DNA of 64,000 nucleotides from Magnetospirillum sp. (GCA_024707145.1 JANQAI010000011.1:1116001-1180000), one strand, 5' to 3'. Shown: positions 47,398 through 55,892, counted from the first letter of the stretch. Notes: generated by a model not told the origin, from the sequence alone. Numbers and translations: made by a program.

Positions 47398-49034
47398 ATG
47401 TCCATTATGCCCATGAACGATCCGTTCGACGCCTCCACCCCCCGGCGGCCAAGTTCCTGGTTCGGTGACGATTTCTTCAGCCTCGGCGTCGCGGTCGGCC
47501 CCGACCAGCCGAACCGGCGCGAGGACGTCATCAAGGTCGAAACCATCCTGGGCAACACCGGCCACCACGACCTGTCCCGCACCGACGGTCCGCTGGGCTA
47601 TTGGGGGGGAGCGCCAGGAAAACGCGGTGAAGTCCTGGCAGGGGGAGAACGGGTTGAAGGTGGACGGCCTGCTCAAACCGGGTGGCCCCACTATCACCAG
47701 CCTGAAGAAGGCGGCAGGCGGCCTGCTGGGCGGCTTCACGCCACCGACGCCGGATGACGTTGACGAGCACCAGTCGCGGGTGAGCCAGGGCGAGCCGGGC
47801 TTGCTGAACATCCGCCTCGCCCGCCTGTCGCTGCCGCTCCCCAAACAGCCGACGGAGTTAGACAAACAGAGCCTAGCCTTCAACACCGACAGCGCCCGGG
47901 CGCTGTCGGGAAGCCGCGTCGACGGCAGTGTGCCCACCATCTACACCGATTTCGTCAAACAGGCCGGAGCCGACGCCCACCCCACAGTCCTTGACCTGAT
48001 CGACCAGATCAACACTTCGTCGGGCCGCGACCGCGCCGACCGCGTTCTGCACGGCATCGTCGGCCAGTTGCCCGCCGACCAAGCCAAGGCCCTGTTGGGC
48101 GGCGATCCGCCCGCCTCGCGTCCCCTGGGGGTCAAGGTGGCGGAACTGAGCAACGACGACGGCGTGCCGTTGTTCCACAACACAACCGATGAGACGCCAC
48201 AGGTTCGATTGGCCGCCGCCGATACCGACACCACGACGGACGCGGCGCCCGCCCCTGCGGACAACGGCCCCGGCGAGCAGGTTGCCTTCGCCCCCGCCAT
48301 TGCCGCCGGCGCGGCCGCACTGGGCGGCGCCACCGCCGCCATCCTGGGCAAACAACTCCCCGAAGCCATGGAAAAGACCCGGAAATGGTGGGAAAACCGG
48401 GAGAACGAGCAGGCGGGACAGCAGACCACCACCGTCGATCCCGAGGCGGGCAAGCCCACGGTGCTGACCGGCCCCGATCCGTCCAAACCGCAGGCACAGC
48501 CGGGAACCCCGCCCAGTCAGCCGTCCCCGCCGATGCCGCCGGTCCCACCCAGCGTCCAGCAGAACCCGCCGGGTCCTAACGTCGAGAGCTTCCCGGCTGA
48601 ACAGCCGAAGAAGCCAGAGCCGGTGGAGATAAAAAAGTGTCGCCCCCATCGATCACGATAAGGGAGGCGCACCGCATCCCGAAACTCAGAATGGATTGGA
48701 TACAATCCCGAACCCGAAGGTGCGTAACGCGGTAGTCGGAACCATATTCGGAGGTGGGACGACCAATGGCGCTGACAGGAAGGCTACCAATATTCTCGGT
48801 AAAGGCAGCTATGAGACGGTCAAACAAGATCAAATCAAAATTGCCCGAGACATGGGGGTCGATCCATCCTCCGTCGAAGCAAAAAAGAACGGCTTGGAGA
48901 TCAGCAGCCCTGACGGACGAGTCACTGTGATGGCCCGCCCGACCTCCGGCAAGGAACTTCCTACACTGGAGGTGCAGGTGAAAGACGAAAGCGGTAACGT
49001 GAAGTACAAAATCAAACGCCGTTACGAGCCGTGA
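47398..49034 (+). CDS. Island effector: peptidoglycan-binding-like protein with variable C-terminal domain, two +1 frameshifts
   Basis: Three consecutive frames join into about 544 residues if one G is removed from the G7 run (47603-47609) and one A from the A6 run (48631-48636). The N-terminus (D-V-I-K-V-E-T-I-L-G-N-T-G, then G-L-K-V-D-G-L-L-K-P-G-G-P-T) resembles a peptidoglycan-binding domain. A helical/Ala-rich middle, a short hydrophobic Ala/Gly patch (about 295-315) and a Pro-rich linker (365-405) follow. The last 110 residues are compact and basic, ending T-L-E-V-Q-V-K-D then Y-K-I-K-R-R-Y. This architecture suggests a polymorphic-toxin-like protein. GGAG precedes the ATG; the gene is behind a LexA box. 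Confidence 0.65.
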
Positions 49035-49053
49035 ACACCATGCGGGAAAAGCC

Positions 49054-50154
49054 ATGCGCACTCTGACAAGCGATGAATGGGAGCGGGATTGGCGGCCGAT
49101 CAAGGACGCCGTGTTCAGCCTGGAAGACGAATGGCATCCATTCCGCGACCAGTCGTGGCGCATGCTTCCCATCCCCGAATACCTTTGGGCGGACGGAAGC
49201 CCAGCCTGTTTGCGCATCGGCGGCCCACTGGCCGTCCATGAATTCGATACGTTCCTGGCCACTCTTGCGGAACTCGGTGAAGCCGAATTGTGTATTGACG
49301 GCGACTTCCTTCCCTTCCCCAAGGTGGTCTTGGGGACCCGGGGTGGCGTGGATTCGCTGCATTGGGTGGATTACACCGCCTATGTCTTCGGGCGATCGGG
49401 GACATGGGGGATGCGCGCCGAAGAAGGCAACCTCACCATCCTCGGCGGGAGCGAAGCCTTCATGGCCTGCTATCTCCGTCATGCGGGCGGCATCGAAGCC
49501 GTCCGCAAACGCTTCGAGGACTTCGACATCGGCATGGGATGGGACCCCGCGTGGCCGGGAAACGACACAGGCTTTCGGCGATGGCGGGAACACACCTATG
49601 CCATGTTCGGCTGGACGCCATTCACCTACCCCAACCAGGGCACGCCGTTTGCCCGCATCCCGGATGAGGAGGAAGTGAAGAGTCGCTGGCAACCAGCGTA
49701 CCGGGCGGTTTTTGCCATACCGCCGACGTCGTCCACCCCCGACGTGGCGAAGCTCTTTCCTCCCGAGTGGCACCGCCTGGTCCTCCCCGGCCACCTGATC
49801 CGCGATGGCGGCACCGAGGCCGGAGGGAGCGACTATGTCCGCCCGGAGATGAACGCCTGGTGGGGCTTCACGGCGGCTTTGGGAGAAGCGGAAGACTGGG
49901 AAATCGGCATAACCGTGCTGAACGACGAGGGAGCCGAGGACTGGGCGGTCACCCTGGCCTGGGTCCGCGGACTGCACAGCGTGGAGCGGTTCGCGGATCG
50001 CCCCCTGGCCGCACTGGGAACCCAGGGGCGCTGGGGACTGATTTCCCTGCCCGATGGAATATCTATTTTTGCCGCCGACAAGGCGCTGTTGGACCGTGTC
50101 GTCACATGGGCTGGCGGCGCCTCTGCCCTGCGGCAGGATTTCGCGTCGGAATGA
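49054..50154 (+). CDS. Unrecognised protein co-transcribed with the island effector (immunity candidate)
   Basis: A 366-residue soluble protein, unusually rich in Trp and acidic residues, without signal peptide or membrane segments. I do not recognise a domain. It begins 20 bases after the effector stop and shares its promoter. Segments such as L-P-I-P-E-Y-L-W, D-F-D-I-G-M-G-W-D and F-G-W-T-P-F-T-Y give a folded alpha/beta impression. Position and acidity are compatible with an immunity protein that neutralises the basic effector C-terminus, but its size is large for one. It could equally be an accessory enzyme. Confidence 0.7.
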   Translation: MRTLTSDEWERDWRPIKDAVFSLEDEWHPFRDQSWRMLPIPEYLWADGSPACLRIGGPLAVHEFDTFLATLAELGEAELCIDGDFLPFPKVVLGTRGGVDSLHWVDYTAYVFGRSGTWGMRAEEGNLTILGGSEAFMACYLRHAGGIEAVRKRFEDFDIGMGWDPAWPGNDTGFRRWREHTYAMFGWTPFTYPNQGTPFARIPDEEEVKSRWQPAYRAVFAIPPTSSTPDVAKLFPPEWHRLVLPGHLIRDGGTEAGGSDYVRPEMNAWWGFTAALGEAEDWEIGITVLNDEGAEDWAVTLAWVRGLHSVERFADRPLAALGTQGRWGLISLPDGISIFAADKALLDRVVTWAGGASALRQDFASE

Positions 50155-50232
50155 AAGAGCCTGTGGGGCTTGGGGGAAGGCCCAGGTCACCCACAGATGC
50201 CCCGTATGGGTTCATTGCCCCCTCCCGCGAGA

Positions 50233-50502
50233 TCAGGATTTCTCCCGGTCCCGGAACCGGACCCCCGCGCCGCCGCCATTTTCCGGGATGAACTCCACAC
50301 CGGCCGCCTCTAGCGCCTCCGCCATTGCGATCAGATTGTTGCGCACCGGCGTCCGGCTGCCACGCTCAAAATCTGCCACTGTCGAGCGCCCCACCCTTGC
50401 CCGATCCGCCAAGTCCCCCTGCGACCAACCAACCAATCCCCTCGCCGCGCGGCAAAGGGCTGCCGAGAAAATTTGCTCAATATCATACTTTTTGTTTGAC
50501 AT
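50233..50502 (-). CDS. XRE-family transcriptional regulator
   Basis: An 89-residue single-domain HTH protein: G-W-S-Q-G-D-L-A-D-R-A-R-V-G-R-S-T-V-A-D-F-E-R-G is at residues 25-48, the canonical lambda-repressor-type motif. The C-terminal part (A-L-E-A-A-G-V-E-F-I-P-E-N-G-G-G) matches the common small XRE regulators. It converges on the effector/partner operon. Two copies of TTGTTTGACA (50492-50501 and 50523-50532) flank its start codon and are likely autoregulatory operators. Confidence 0.88.
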   Translation of the reverse strand: MSNKKYDIEQIFSAALCRAARGLVGWSQGDLADRARVGRSTVADFERGSRTPVRNNLIAMAEALEAAGVEFIPENGGGAGVRFRDREKS

Positions 50503-50532
50503 AACACACCATGTCATGCATATTGTTTGACA
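50492..50532 (-). promoter_or_regulatory. Direct-repeat operator candidate at the XRE regulator start
   Basis: TTGTTTGACA is repeated exactly 31 bases apart, about three helical turns; one copy overlaps the start codon. Spacing suits cooperative binding of an XRE dimer pair. Confidence 0.5.
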
Positions 50533-50828
50533 GTAGCGCGTTGTCCTTGCCGTTGGCAAGCAACGCAACACGGTCAGAGGAATCCCTCCATGCACAGCAA
50601 GTCCACGGGGCCCGCCGATGCGGCGGCCAGCTCGCATACTCGTGCGAACACCGCAAGCCCGGCCATGACGAAGCACACTTAGTCCCAACGGCTCTCGGCA
50701 CGCCGTCGGGCCTTTTTCTTTGGCCGGAGCAATTCCGGCTTCGCCGGAATTGCGATGAGCCCGCGCGGCGCCTGAGCGGGGCCGGGACGGCCCAAGGCAT
50801 GGCGCTTCCGTCAAAGGGCGGAAGCGCC
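50533..50828. repeat. Intergenic region with third copy of the tyrS-side repeat
   Basis: The gap between the XRE gene and the DASS transporter has no credible gene. 50654-50697 repeats about 44 bases of the element at 4516-4561 in inverted orientation, with two or three differences. A GCAATTCCGGCTTCGCCGGAATTGC hairpin (50729-50753) with a TTCG loop follows and could terminate transcription. Confidence 0.65.
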
Positions 50829-52199
50829 CTAGAGCATGCCCAACAGCCGCCACCACAGGAAGTCCAGCGGCAGCAGGGCCACCACGGTGATGGCGGCGAG
50901 CAGCAGGCAGAGCAGCTGCGACGGTCCCAGCCGCTCGCCACCCAGGCCGATGGCCACCACCAGGGGCGCCGATTGGTAGGGCAGGATGGGGTTGGAGAAA
51001 CCCAGCACCTGGCTGTTGAGCACCGCTTCCACCGACAGGCCCGCCGCCTCGGCCATGTGTCCGGCCAGCGGCGTCAGCACCGCCGGCACGCCGGGCAGGG
51101 TCGTCACCATGCCCACCAGCGACGACAGCAGGGACAGCCCCATGAAATTGGCGAAGGGCGCCCCCGGCTCCAGCGGCATGACCGCCAGGATGGCCTCGGC
51201 CATGCGCGCGCCCAGACCCGACCGGTCCACCACCGCCCCCAGCCCCATGATGCCGGCCACATAGAAGACGGAACCATAATTGACCTGCTGGTTGAAGGCC
51301 TTGTTGTCCACCAGCCCGATGCGGGGCAGCAGCAGCACGACCGCCACCGCCATGCTGATCCAGGCCGGGCTGATATGGTGCAGGAAATCGGTGGCCCACA
51401 GCGCCAGAGCTACCGCCAGCAGCAGCCCCAGCCACATCTCCTGGCCGCTCATGGGCCGCTCCGGCGCCTCGGCGACGGCCGGCCGACCGGGCGTGTCCGG
51501 CCACAGCCGCACGATCAGGGCCACCATGACCGCCGTCTTCAGCAAGCCGATCACGGGAAAATGCAGCAACAGGTAGCGGCCATAGGTGAACCCCACCTGC
51601 CACAGGCTTTCGGCGGCGCCCACCAGCACGAGGTTGGGCAGGTTGGCCGGCAGCACCGAGAAGGTCGGCACGTGGCAGCCGAAGGCGGCCGCCAGCACCA
51701 CGCCGGTCCGCCCCTTGGAGCCGGGGGCGAAACCGAAGCGGTCGGCCAGGGACAGGGCGATGGGCATCAGCAGCACGGCGCGCCCCATGGAGGACGGCAT
51801 CAGGAAGCCCAAGGTCATGCCCATCAGGGTGACGCCGCCCACTACGCCGGCATAGGAGGTGCCGAACAGCCCGGCCAGATGATGGGCGATGCGCTCGCCC
51901 AGTCCGGTGCTGCGCACCGCCAGGCCCATCACCAGACCGCCGACGATCAGCCACAGCGCCCCCGACTGGAAGCCGTTGAACACGACCGGGGCGGGCGCGA
52001 TGCCTGCGATCATCGCCACGGTGAAGAAGGCCAGCGCGGTGACGTGCTCGGGCAGCGCAGCGGTCGCCCACAGGCCGATGGCGGCGACGCAGAGCGCGAA
52101 GGCCGGCGCCTCGGCCGCCGGCACCACCGGATGAACCAGCGAGGCCCCGGCCAAGGCCAGAGCCAGAAAGGCAAAGATACGCTTGTCGGTAATGCTCAC
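50829..52199 (-). CDS. DASS/SLC13-type anion symporter
   Basis: A 456-residue inner-membrane transporter with about 11-12 hydrophobic segments. The two hairpin regions of the divalent anion:sodium symporter family are visible as S-S-M-G-R-A-V and L-P-A-N-L-P-N-L in the first half, and T-T-L-P-G-V-P-A in the second. Substrates of the family are sulfate or C4-dicarboxylates; the specificity cannot be assigned. It lies between the island and aat, so it may be part of the insertion relative to the conserved gene order, though its codon use looks native. Confidence 0.87.
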   Translation of the reverse strand: MSITDKRIFAFLALALAGASLVHPVVPAAEAPAFALCVAAIGLWATAALPEHVTALAFFTVAMIAGIAPAPVVFNGFQSGALWLIVGGLVMGLAVRSTGLGERIAHHLAGLFGTSYAGVVGGVTLMGMTLGFLMPSSMGRAVLLMPIALSLADRFGFAPGSKGRTGVVLAAAFGCHVPTFSVLPANLPNLVLVGAAESLWQVGFTYGRYLLLHFPVIGLLKTAVMVALIVRLWPDTPGRPAVAEAPERPMSGQEMWLGLLLAVALALWATDFLHHISPAWISMAVAVVLLLPRIGLVDNKAFNQQVNYGSVFYVAGIMGLGAVVDRSGLGARMAEAILAVMPLEPGAPFANFMGLSLLSSLVGMVTTLPGVPAVLTPLAGHMAEAAGLSVEAVLNSQVLGFSNPILPYQSAPLVVAIGLGGERLGPSQLLCLLLAAITVVALLPLDFLWWRLLGML

Positions 52200-52372
52200 T
52201 CCGGGTCCCCTTCCTGTTCACGCCATGCCCGCGCCAGGATTGGTAGCGCGGTTCCGCCCTCCTGTCGACGCAAGGCGTCATCCCCGCTGGCTGGAATTTC
52301 CGCTTCGGCGTAATACCTGATAGAAGGGTGGTGCCCGTGCCCGCCCGGACCGCCTGCGGGAGACTGGCCAGG

Positions 52373-53017
52373 ATGCGGCCTCTAACCTCTGATCTACTGC
52401 TGCGCGCTTATGCCATGGGTATTTTTCCCATGGCGCGCTCACGCACCGACCCCAGGCTTTATTGGATCGACCCGGACCAGCGCGGCATTCTGCCCTTGGA
52501 CGACTTCCATGTGCCGCGAAGCTTGCGCAAAACGCTGCGCCGGCAGATGTTTGAGCTCCGCGTGGACACCGCCTTCGAGGCGGTGATGGAAGGCTGCGCC
52601 CAATCCACCCCGGCGCGCCCCGACACCTGGATCAACGACGAAATCCTGCGCCTCTTCGTCGAGTTGCACCACCTCGGCATGGCCCATTCGGTGGAGACCT
52701 GGCGCGACGGCCGGCTGGTGGGCGGCCTGTACGGGCTGGCGCTGGGCTCGGCCTTCTTCGGCGAAAGCATGTTCAGCCGCGAGACCGATGCCTCCAAGGT
52801 GGCGCTGGTGGATCTGGTGGCGCGGCTGAAGCGGGCGGGCTACCTGCTGCTGGACACCCAGTTCGTCACCGAGCACCTGAGCCGCTTCGGAGCGACGGAA
52901 ATCGCCCGCCACCACTACCTGAAGCGCCTGGGGGCGGCGGTGGACGTGCCGGCGGTGTTTCCGCGCGGACCGGTGGATTGGCAACAGGCGCTGGACGAGA
53001 ACGACATCCAAGCCTAG
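52373..53017 (+). CDS. aat: Leucyl/phenylalanyl-tRNA--protein transferase
   Basis: A 214-residue enzyme of the N-end rule that adds Leu or Phe to N-terminal Arg/Lys of proteins for ClpAP degradation. Signature blocks are A-Y-x-M-G-I-F-P-M-A near residue 12, Y-W-I-D-P-D-Q-R-G-I-L-P, and W-I-N-D-E near 85. L-V-G-G-L-Y-G-L-A-L-G-S-A-F-F-G-E-S-M-F-S near 125 completes the set. The start at 52373 has upstream GGAG-like signals; an in-frame start at 52328 is less likely. In related genomes aat directly follows accC, so its distance here delimits the insertion. Confidence 0.95.
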   Translation: MRPLTSDLLLRAYAMGIFPMARSRTDPRLYWIDPDQRGILPLDDFHVPRSLRKTLRRQMFELRVDTAFEAVMEGCAQSTPARPDTWINDEILRLFVELHHLGMAHSVETWRDGRLVGGLYGLALGSAFFGESMFSRETDASKVALVDLVARLKRAGYLLLDTQFVTEHLSRFGATEIARHHYLKRLGAAVDVPAVFPRGPVDWQQALDENDIQA

Positions 53018-53049
53018 CTGGGTGCCAGATTTTGGTGGGAGCGCCCTTC

Positions 53050-53116
53050 CCTATCGTCATGGCCGGGCCTGATCCGGCCATCCATGGCCCCTCGGGTCAG
53101 GCCCGAGGGTGACGAT
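53050..53116. repeat. Extragenic palindromic element, inverted copy of 29560-29625
   Basis: Two palindromes (GGCCGGGCCTGATCCGGCC and CCTCGGGTCAGGCCCGAGG) flank CCATGG. It lies between the converging aat and DUF2155 genes. Confidence 0.7.
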
Positions 53117-53162
53117 AGGAAGAAAGCGACGCAGCCTGAACCGGACAAGCTCTAGGCTCGGC

Positions 53163-53549
53163 CTATTTTTCGCAGTCGAGCACGCGGATGTCGTAGACCG
53201 GATGTTCCATGGCCGACAGCGCCGGGCTGGAGGCGAACATCCAGCCGCGGAACACGCTCTGCGCCGGCTGGTTCTGGCGCAACTCCCAGATGTCGAGGAA
53301 GGCGGCGCTTTCCGGGTTCTCCTCGGGCCGGCGCTTCTTGCATGACCGGGCGATGATCTCCAGCGTGCCGAAACGCACCGGACGCCCCACCGGCGCCTCG
53401 ATGGTGACCACGTGGGCGGTCACCTTGTCCAGCCCCTGCAGCACCGCCACGTCCAGCGACAGTTCCGGCACCTGCTGGGCGCCGGCCAACGAGGGAAGCA
53501 CCAGCGCCGCGGCGGCGGCGAGGAAAAGGCGGAAACGGCTTATCGGCAT
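53163..53549 (-). CDS. DUF2155 domain protein, secreted
   Basis: A 128-residue protein. A signal peptide (L-F-L-A-A-A-A-A-L-V-L-P, cleavage at A-G-A) precedes the alphaproteobacterial DUF2155 domain, recognised by L-D-K-V-T-A-H-V near residue 40, C-x-K-R-R-P-E-E near 70 and R-G-W-M-F-A-S-S-P-A-L near 102. Two Cys may pair in the periplasm. Function is unknown. It is usually encoded between aat and mlaD/NDUFA12, as here. Its start overlaps the stop of the small lipoprotein gene by ten bases. Confidence 0.9.
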   Translation of the reverse strand: MPISRFRLFLAAAAALVLPSLAGAQQVPELSLDVAVLQGLDKVTAHVVTIEAPVGRPVRFGTLEIIARSCKKRRPEENPESAAFLDIWELRQNQPAQSVFRGWMFASSPALSAMEHPVYDIRVLDCEK

Positions 53550-53779
53550 CGGAAATATCCGGAATTGGTGGGAATTTGCTTCCCGTCCTGGTTACGGGTC
53601 AGCGTCTGGACGAAATCGTAGCCGTTGGGACAAGTGGATTCCAGTGCCGCACGGCAGCTTTGCAGCCGCACCGGGTTGTCGCACTCGGCCAGGTAGACAT
53701 CGCCCCCCGGCCCGGTGAAGCGGGTCACCTCGACGCAGCCGGCCAGCGCCAGGCAGCACACCACCACGATGGTTCTCAC
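53540..53779 (-). CDS. Small lipoprotein of unknown function
   Basis: A 79-residue protein with a lipoprotein signal (V-V-C-C-L-A-L-A-G-C, lipidated Cys near residue 15). The short Cys-rich mature part has four further Cys and a C-P-N-G-Y-D-F segment. It overlaps the DUF2155 start by ten bases, so the two are coupled. I do not recognise a family. It may be anchored in the outer membrane and stabilised by two disulfides. Confidence 0.72.
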   Translation of the reverse strand: MRTIVVVCCLALAGCVEVTRFTGPGGDVYLAECDNPVRLQSCRAALESTCPNGYDFVQTLTRNQDGKQIPTNSGYFRCR

Positions 53780-53854
53780 GTCACCCCTCCTCTCCCGAAC
53801 TGGCGCGCCGATTGCACACGTTGCGTGATGCGACTATCGGGGAAACACACCCAA

Positions 53855-54328
53855 ATGATCAACGCCATTAGCACCAAAACCTCGGGCACCGCCAACGCCG
53901 GCGTCGCCAGCGCCCCCCAATCCCCCCTCGGCGGCTTCGACGCCGCCCTGACCGCCGCCCAGAAGGCCGAGGAAGACCGGAAGCAATGGGCCAGCGACCT
54001 TCAGTCGATCAAGGACAAGGGGTTCAGCGCCTGGGCGCGCGACACCCAGATCGAAGCGCTGAAGGAAAAGCTGCGCCAGCAGGTGATGTCCGAGATGGGC
54101 ATCGACGAGGATTCGCTTGGCAAGCTGTCTTCCACCATGCAGGAAATCCTGGAAAAGAAGATCCAGGAAGAGGTCGACAAGCGCCTGCAGGAAGAGCAGG
54201 CCAAGACCGAAGGCAAGGACAAAGACAAGGTCGCCGGCGCCCAGCAGGTAGGCAAGAATGACCAGGACGGCAAAACCGTCCCGGTAATTCCTGCCCTGTC
54301 GTGGCCGGGCGCGGCCGCGCTGTTCTGA
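53855..54328 (+). CDS. Coiled-coil protein of unknown function
   Basis: A 157-residue, highly charged protein. An Ala/Ser/Gly-rich N-terminus (1-30) is followed by a long helix (about 35-130) rich in Glu/Lys/Gln, with W-A-R-D-T-Q-I-E-A-L-K-E-K-L-R and E-K-K-I-Q-E-E-V-D-K. It looks like a cytoplasmic coiled coil. The final segment is short and hydrophobic (V-I-P-A-L-S-W-P). There is no signal peptide. GGGGA precedes the ATG. It resembles small flagellar-associated or hypothetical proteins of this class but I cannot assign it. It converges on the mlaD gene with a one-base gap. Confidence 0.65.
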   Translation: MINAISTKTSGTANAGVASAPQSPLGGFDAALTAAQKAEEDRKQWASDLQSIKDKGFSAWARDTQIEALKEKLRQQVMSEMGIDEDSLGKLSSTMQEILEKKIQEEVDKRLQEEQAKTEGKDKDKVAGAQQVGKNDQDGKTVPVIPALSWPGAAALF

Positions 54329-54329
54329 T

Positions 54330-54842
54330 CTACTGGGCCACCGCCGGCGCTTCGCCGGCCGGTTCCGACGCGGGCGCCGGAGGCGGCGCGGGCGGGTTGT
54401 CGGCGGTGGCCAGGAAGATCAACTCGCCCACCATCTCCTCGATGGACTTGTAGTCCTTGGTCTTGGTAATGGCGCCGCCGTCCGGAATGCGCTCTGCGCT
54501 GCGGCCGGGCTCCAACTTCAGATATTTGCCGCCCAGCAGGCCCTCGGTGGCGATGGTCGCCACCGTGTCCCTGGGCAGGCGGATGTCGGGCATGATGGTC
54601 AACCGGACTACCGCGTTGAAGGTGTTGGGATCCAGCGCGTTGCCGGCCACGGTCCCTACCTTGATGCCGTTGATGCGCACGTCGGACCCGGCCTCCAGGC
54701 CGCCGACGCTGGTGAACTGGGCGCTGATCTCGTAGCCCTGGACCTGCTTCAGGTCGGCGTGGTTGTAGGCGAAGACCAGGAAGAACCCGGCCACCGCCAG
54801 CACCACCGCGCCCATGATCGTTTCGATGAGATTGCGTCCCAT
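54330..54842 (-). CDS. mlaD: MlaD-family (MCE domain) lipid-transport protein, copy 2
   Basis: A 170-residue protein. An N-terminal membrane anchor (G-A-V-V-L-A-V-A-G-F-F-L-V-F) and an MCE domain (about 35-120) carry G-L-E-A-G-S-D-V-R-I-N-G-I-K-V-G and T-E-G-L-L-G-G-K-Y-L-K-L. An Ala/Pro-rich tail follows. MlaD is the periplasmic hexamer of the MlaFEDB phospholipid transporter that keeps outer-membrane asymmetry. The ATPase and permease genes are not in this window. A second MCE gene lies directly upstream on the same strand, a tandem pair. Confidence 0.85.
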   Translation of the reverse strand: MGRNLIETIMGAVVLAVAGFFLVFAYNHADLKQVQGYEISAQFTSVGGLEAGSDVRINGIKVGTVAGNALDPNTFNAVVRLTIMPDIRLPRDTVATIATEGLLGGKYLKLEPGRSAERIPDGGAITKTKDYKSIEEMVGELIFLATADNPPAPPPAPASEPAGEAPAVAQ

Positions 54843-54863
54843 GTCTCCCCCGCGGGCTACCGC

Positions 54864-55364
54864 TCAGTTGGTGATGGTCGGCACCGGCTTGCCGGCGTAG
54901 CCGCGCTTGGCCTTGGCCTGCTGGATGATCATGTCGACCAGTTCCTCCAGCACCATGGCGTCCTGGGTATAGGCGATTTCCTGGCCGGGCTTCAGCACGG
55001 CGTCGTCGCCGCCCGGCTTCAACTCGACGAATTTGGCGCCCAGCAGGCCGTCGGTATGGATGGCGGCGGCGGTGTCGGCGGAGAGCATCAGATTGGAGGC
55101 GACCCGCAGGGTGACCACGGCGCGGAAATCCGGCGCCAGATGCTGTTCCACCACCTTGCCCACCGACACGCCCGACAGGCGCACATCGCTGCCGACGCCG
55201 ATGCCGTCGGCGCGGTTGAAGCGGGCGCTCAGCAGATAGCCGTTGGCGCCCTCCTGGCGGTTGGGACCGTCCTCCTTGGCATAGATCAGCCCGAACAGGA
55301 TGACGGCCACCAGGACGACGATGGCGCCGGTGATGGTGTCTCGATGTCCGCCCTTGGTGGCCAT
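54864..55364 (-). CDS. MlaD-family (MCE domain) lipid-transport protein, copy 1
   Basis: A 166-residue protein with the same plan as the next gene: anchor (T-G-A-I-V-V-L-V-A-V-I-L-F-G-L) and MCE domain with I-G-V-G-S-D-V-R-L-S-G-V-S-V-G-K-V and T-D-G-L-L-G-A-K-F-V-E-L. Only about a third of positions match its neighbour, so the duplication is old. The start at 55364 is chosen for a normal anchor length; upstream ATGs would add an unnatural basic leader. It sits between NDUFA12 and the second mlaD, as in many alphaproteobacteria. Confidence 0.85.
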   Translation of the reverse strand: MATKGGHRDTITGAIVVLVAVILFGLIYAKEDGPNRQEGANGYLLSARFNRADGIGVGSDVRLSGVSVGKVVEQHLAPDFRAVVTLRVASNLMLSADTAAAIHTDGLLGAKFVELKPGGDDAVLKPGQEIAYTQDAMVLEELVDMIIQQAKAKRGYAGKPVPTITN

Positions 55365-55419
55365 GCCGGTCCTTCTCCCTGCCGGCAGCCGCGACGGCCG
55401 CCGCGCGAAACCGCGCCCC

Positions 55420-55770
55420 TTACGGGTGCCACGCCTCGTAATCGCCGGTGGCGCGCTCACGCTTGCCGCCCATCAGGTCGTGGCCCGGCGGCAGATAGGC
55501 ACCGCTGGTGCCGGTGGGATTGGCCGCATGCGGCTTCTGCCAGGGCTGGCGCGGCATGTCGGTAAGCGGCTTCTCGGTGGTGTAGTGCAGCCAGGCGTGC
55601 CACTCGGACGGCACCGCCGAGCCCTCGGCCTGGCCGTTATAGACCACCCAGCGCTTGGCGCGCTGGCCCTTGGGAGCGCTGCGCTCGACGTAATAGCGGT
55701 TGCCGTTGGTGTCGGTTCCCACCAGGCGGCCCTTGGCCCAGGTGAACAACAGGGTGCCGAAGCTGGTCAT
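55420..55770 (-). CDS. NDUFA12-family complex I accessory subunit
   Basis: A 116-residue protein of the NDUFA12 (B17.2) family, an accessory subunit of NADH:ubiquinone oxidoreductase found in alphaproteobacteria and mitochondria. Recognisable segments are G-x-L-V-G-T-D-x-x-G-N-R-Y-Y-V-E, R-W-V-V-Y-N-G-x-x-E-G-S-x-V-P-x-E-W-H-A-W-L-H, and Y-x-P-P-G near the end. It stabilises the peripheral arm of complex I. GGGACGAG precedes the ATG. It diverges from nrdJ across a 330-base regulatory region. Confidence 0.93.
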   Translation of the reverse strand: MTSFGTLLFTWAKGRLVGTDTNGNRYYVERSAPKGQRAKRWVVYNGQAEGSAVPSEWHAWLHYTTEKPLTDMPRQPWQKPHAANPTGTSGAYLPPGHDLMGGKRERATGDYEAWHP

Positions 55771-55892
55771 CTCGTCCCCGATCTCTGCGTTGAAGAGTGG
55801 CGATTGCAGGGGCGGACTATGGCAAAAGCCGGGCGATGCGTCCAGAGGCAGGCGCAAGGGTCCGCCGCATATCCATAAAAGACCTGATTTTT

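Noticed and set aside
53855-54328. Possible flagellar or hook-length protein because of the coiled coil
   Set aside because: No family motif; neighbours are lipid-transport genes.
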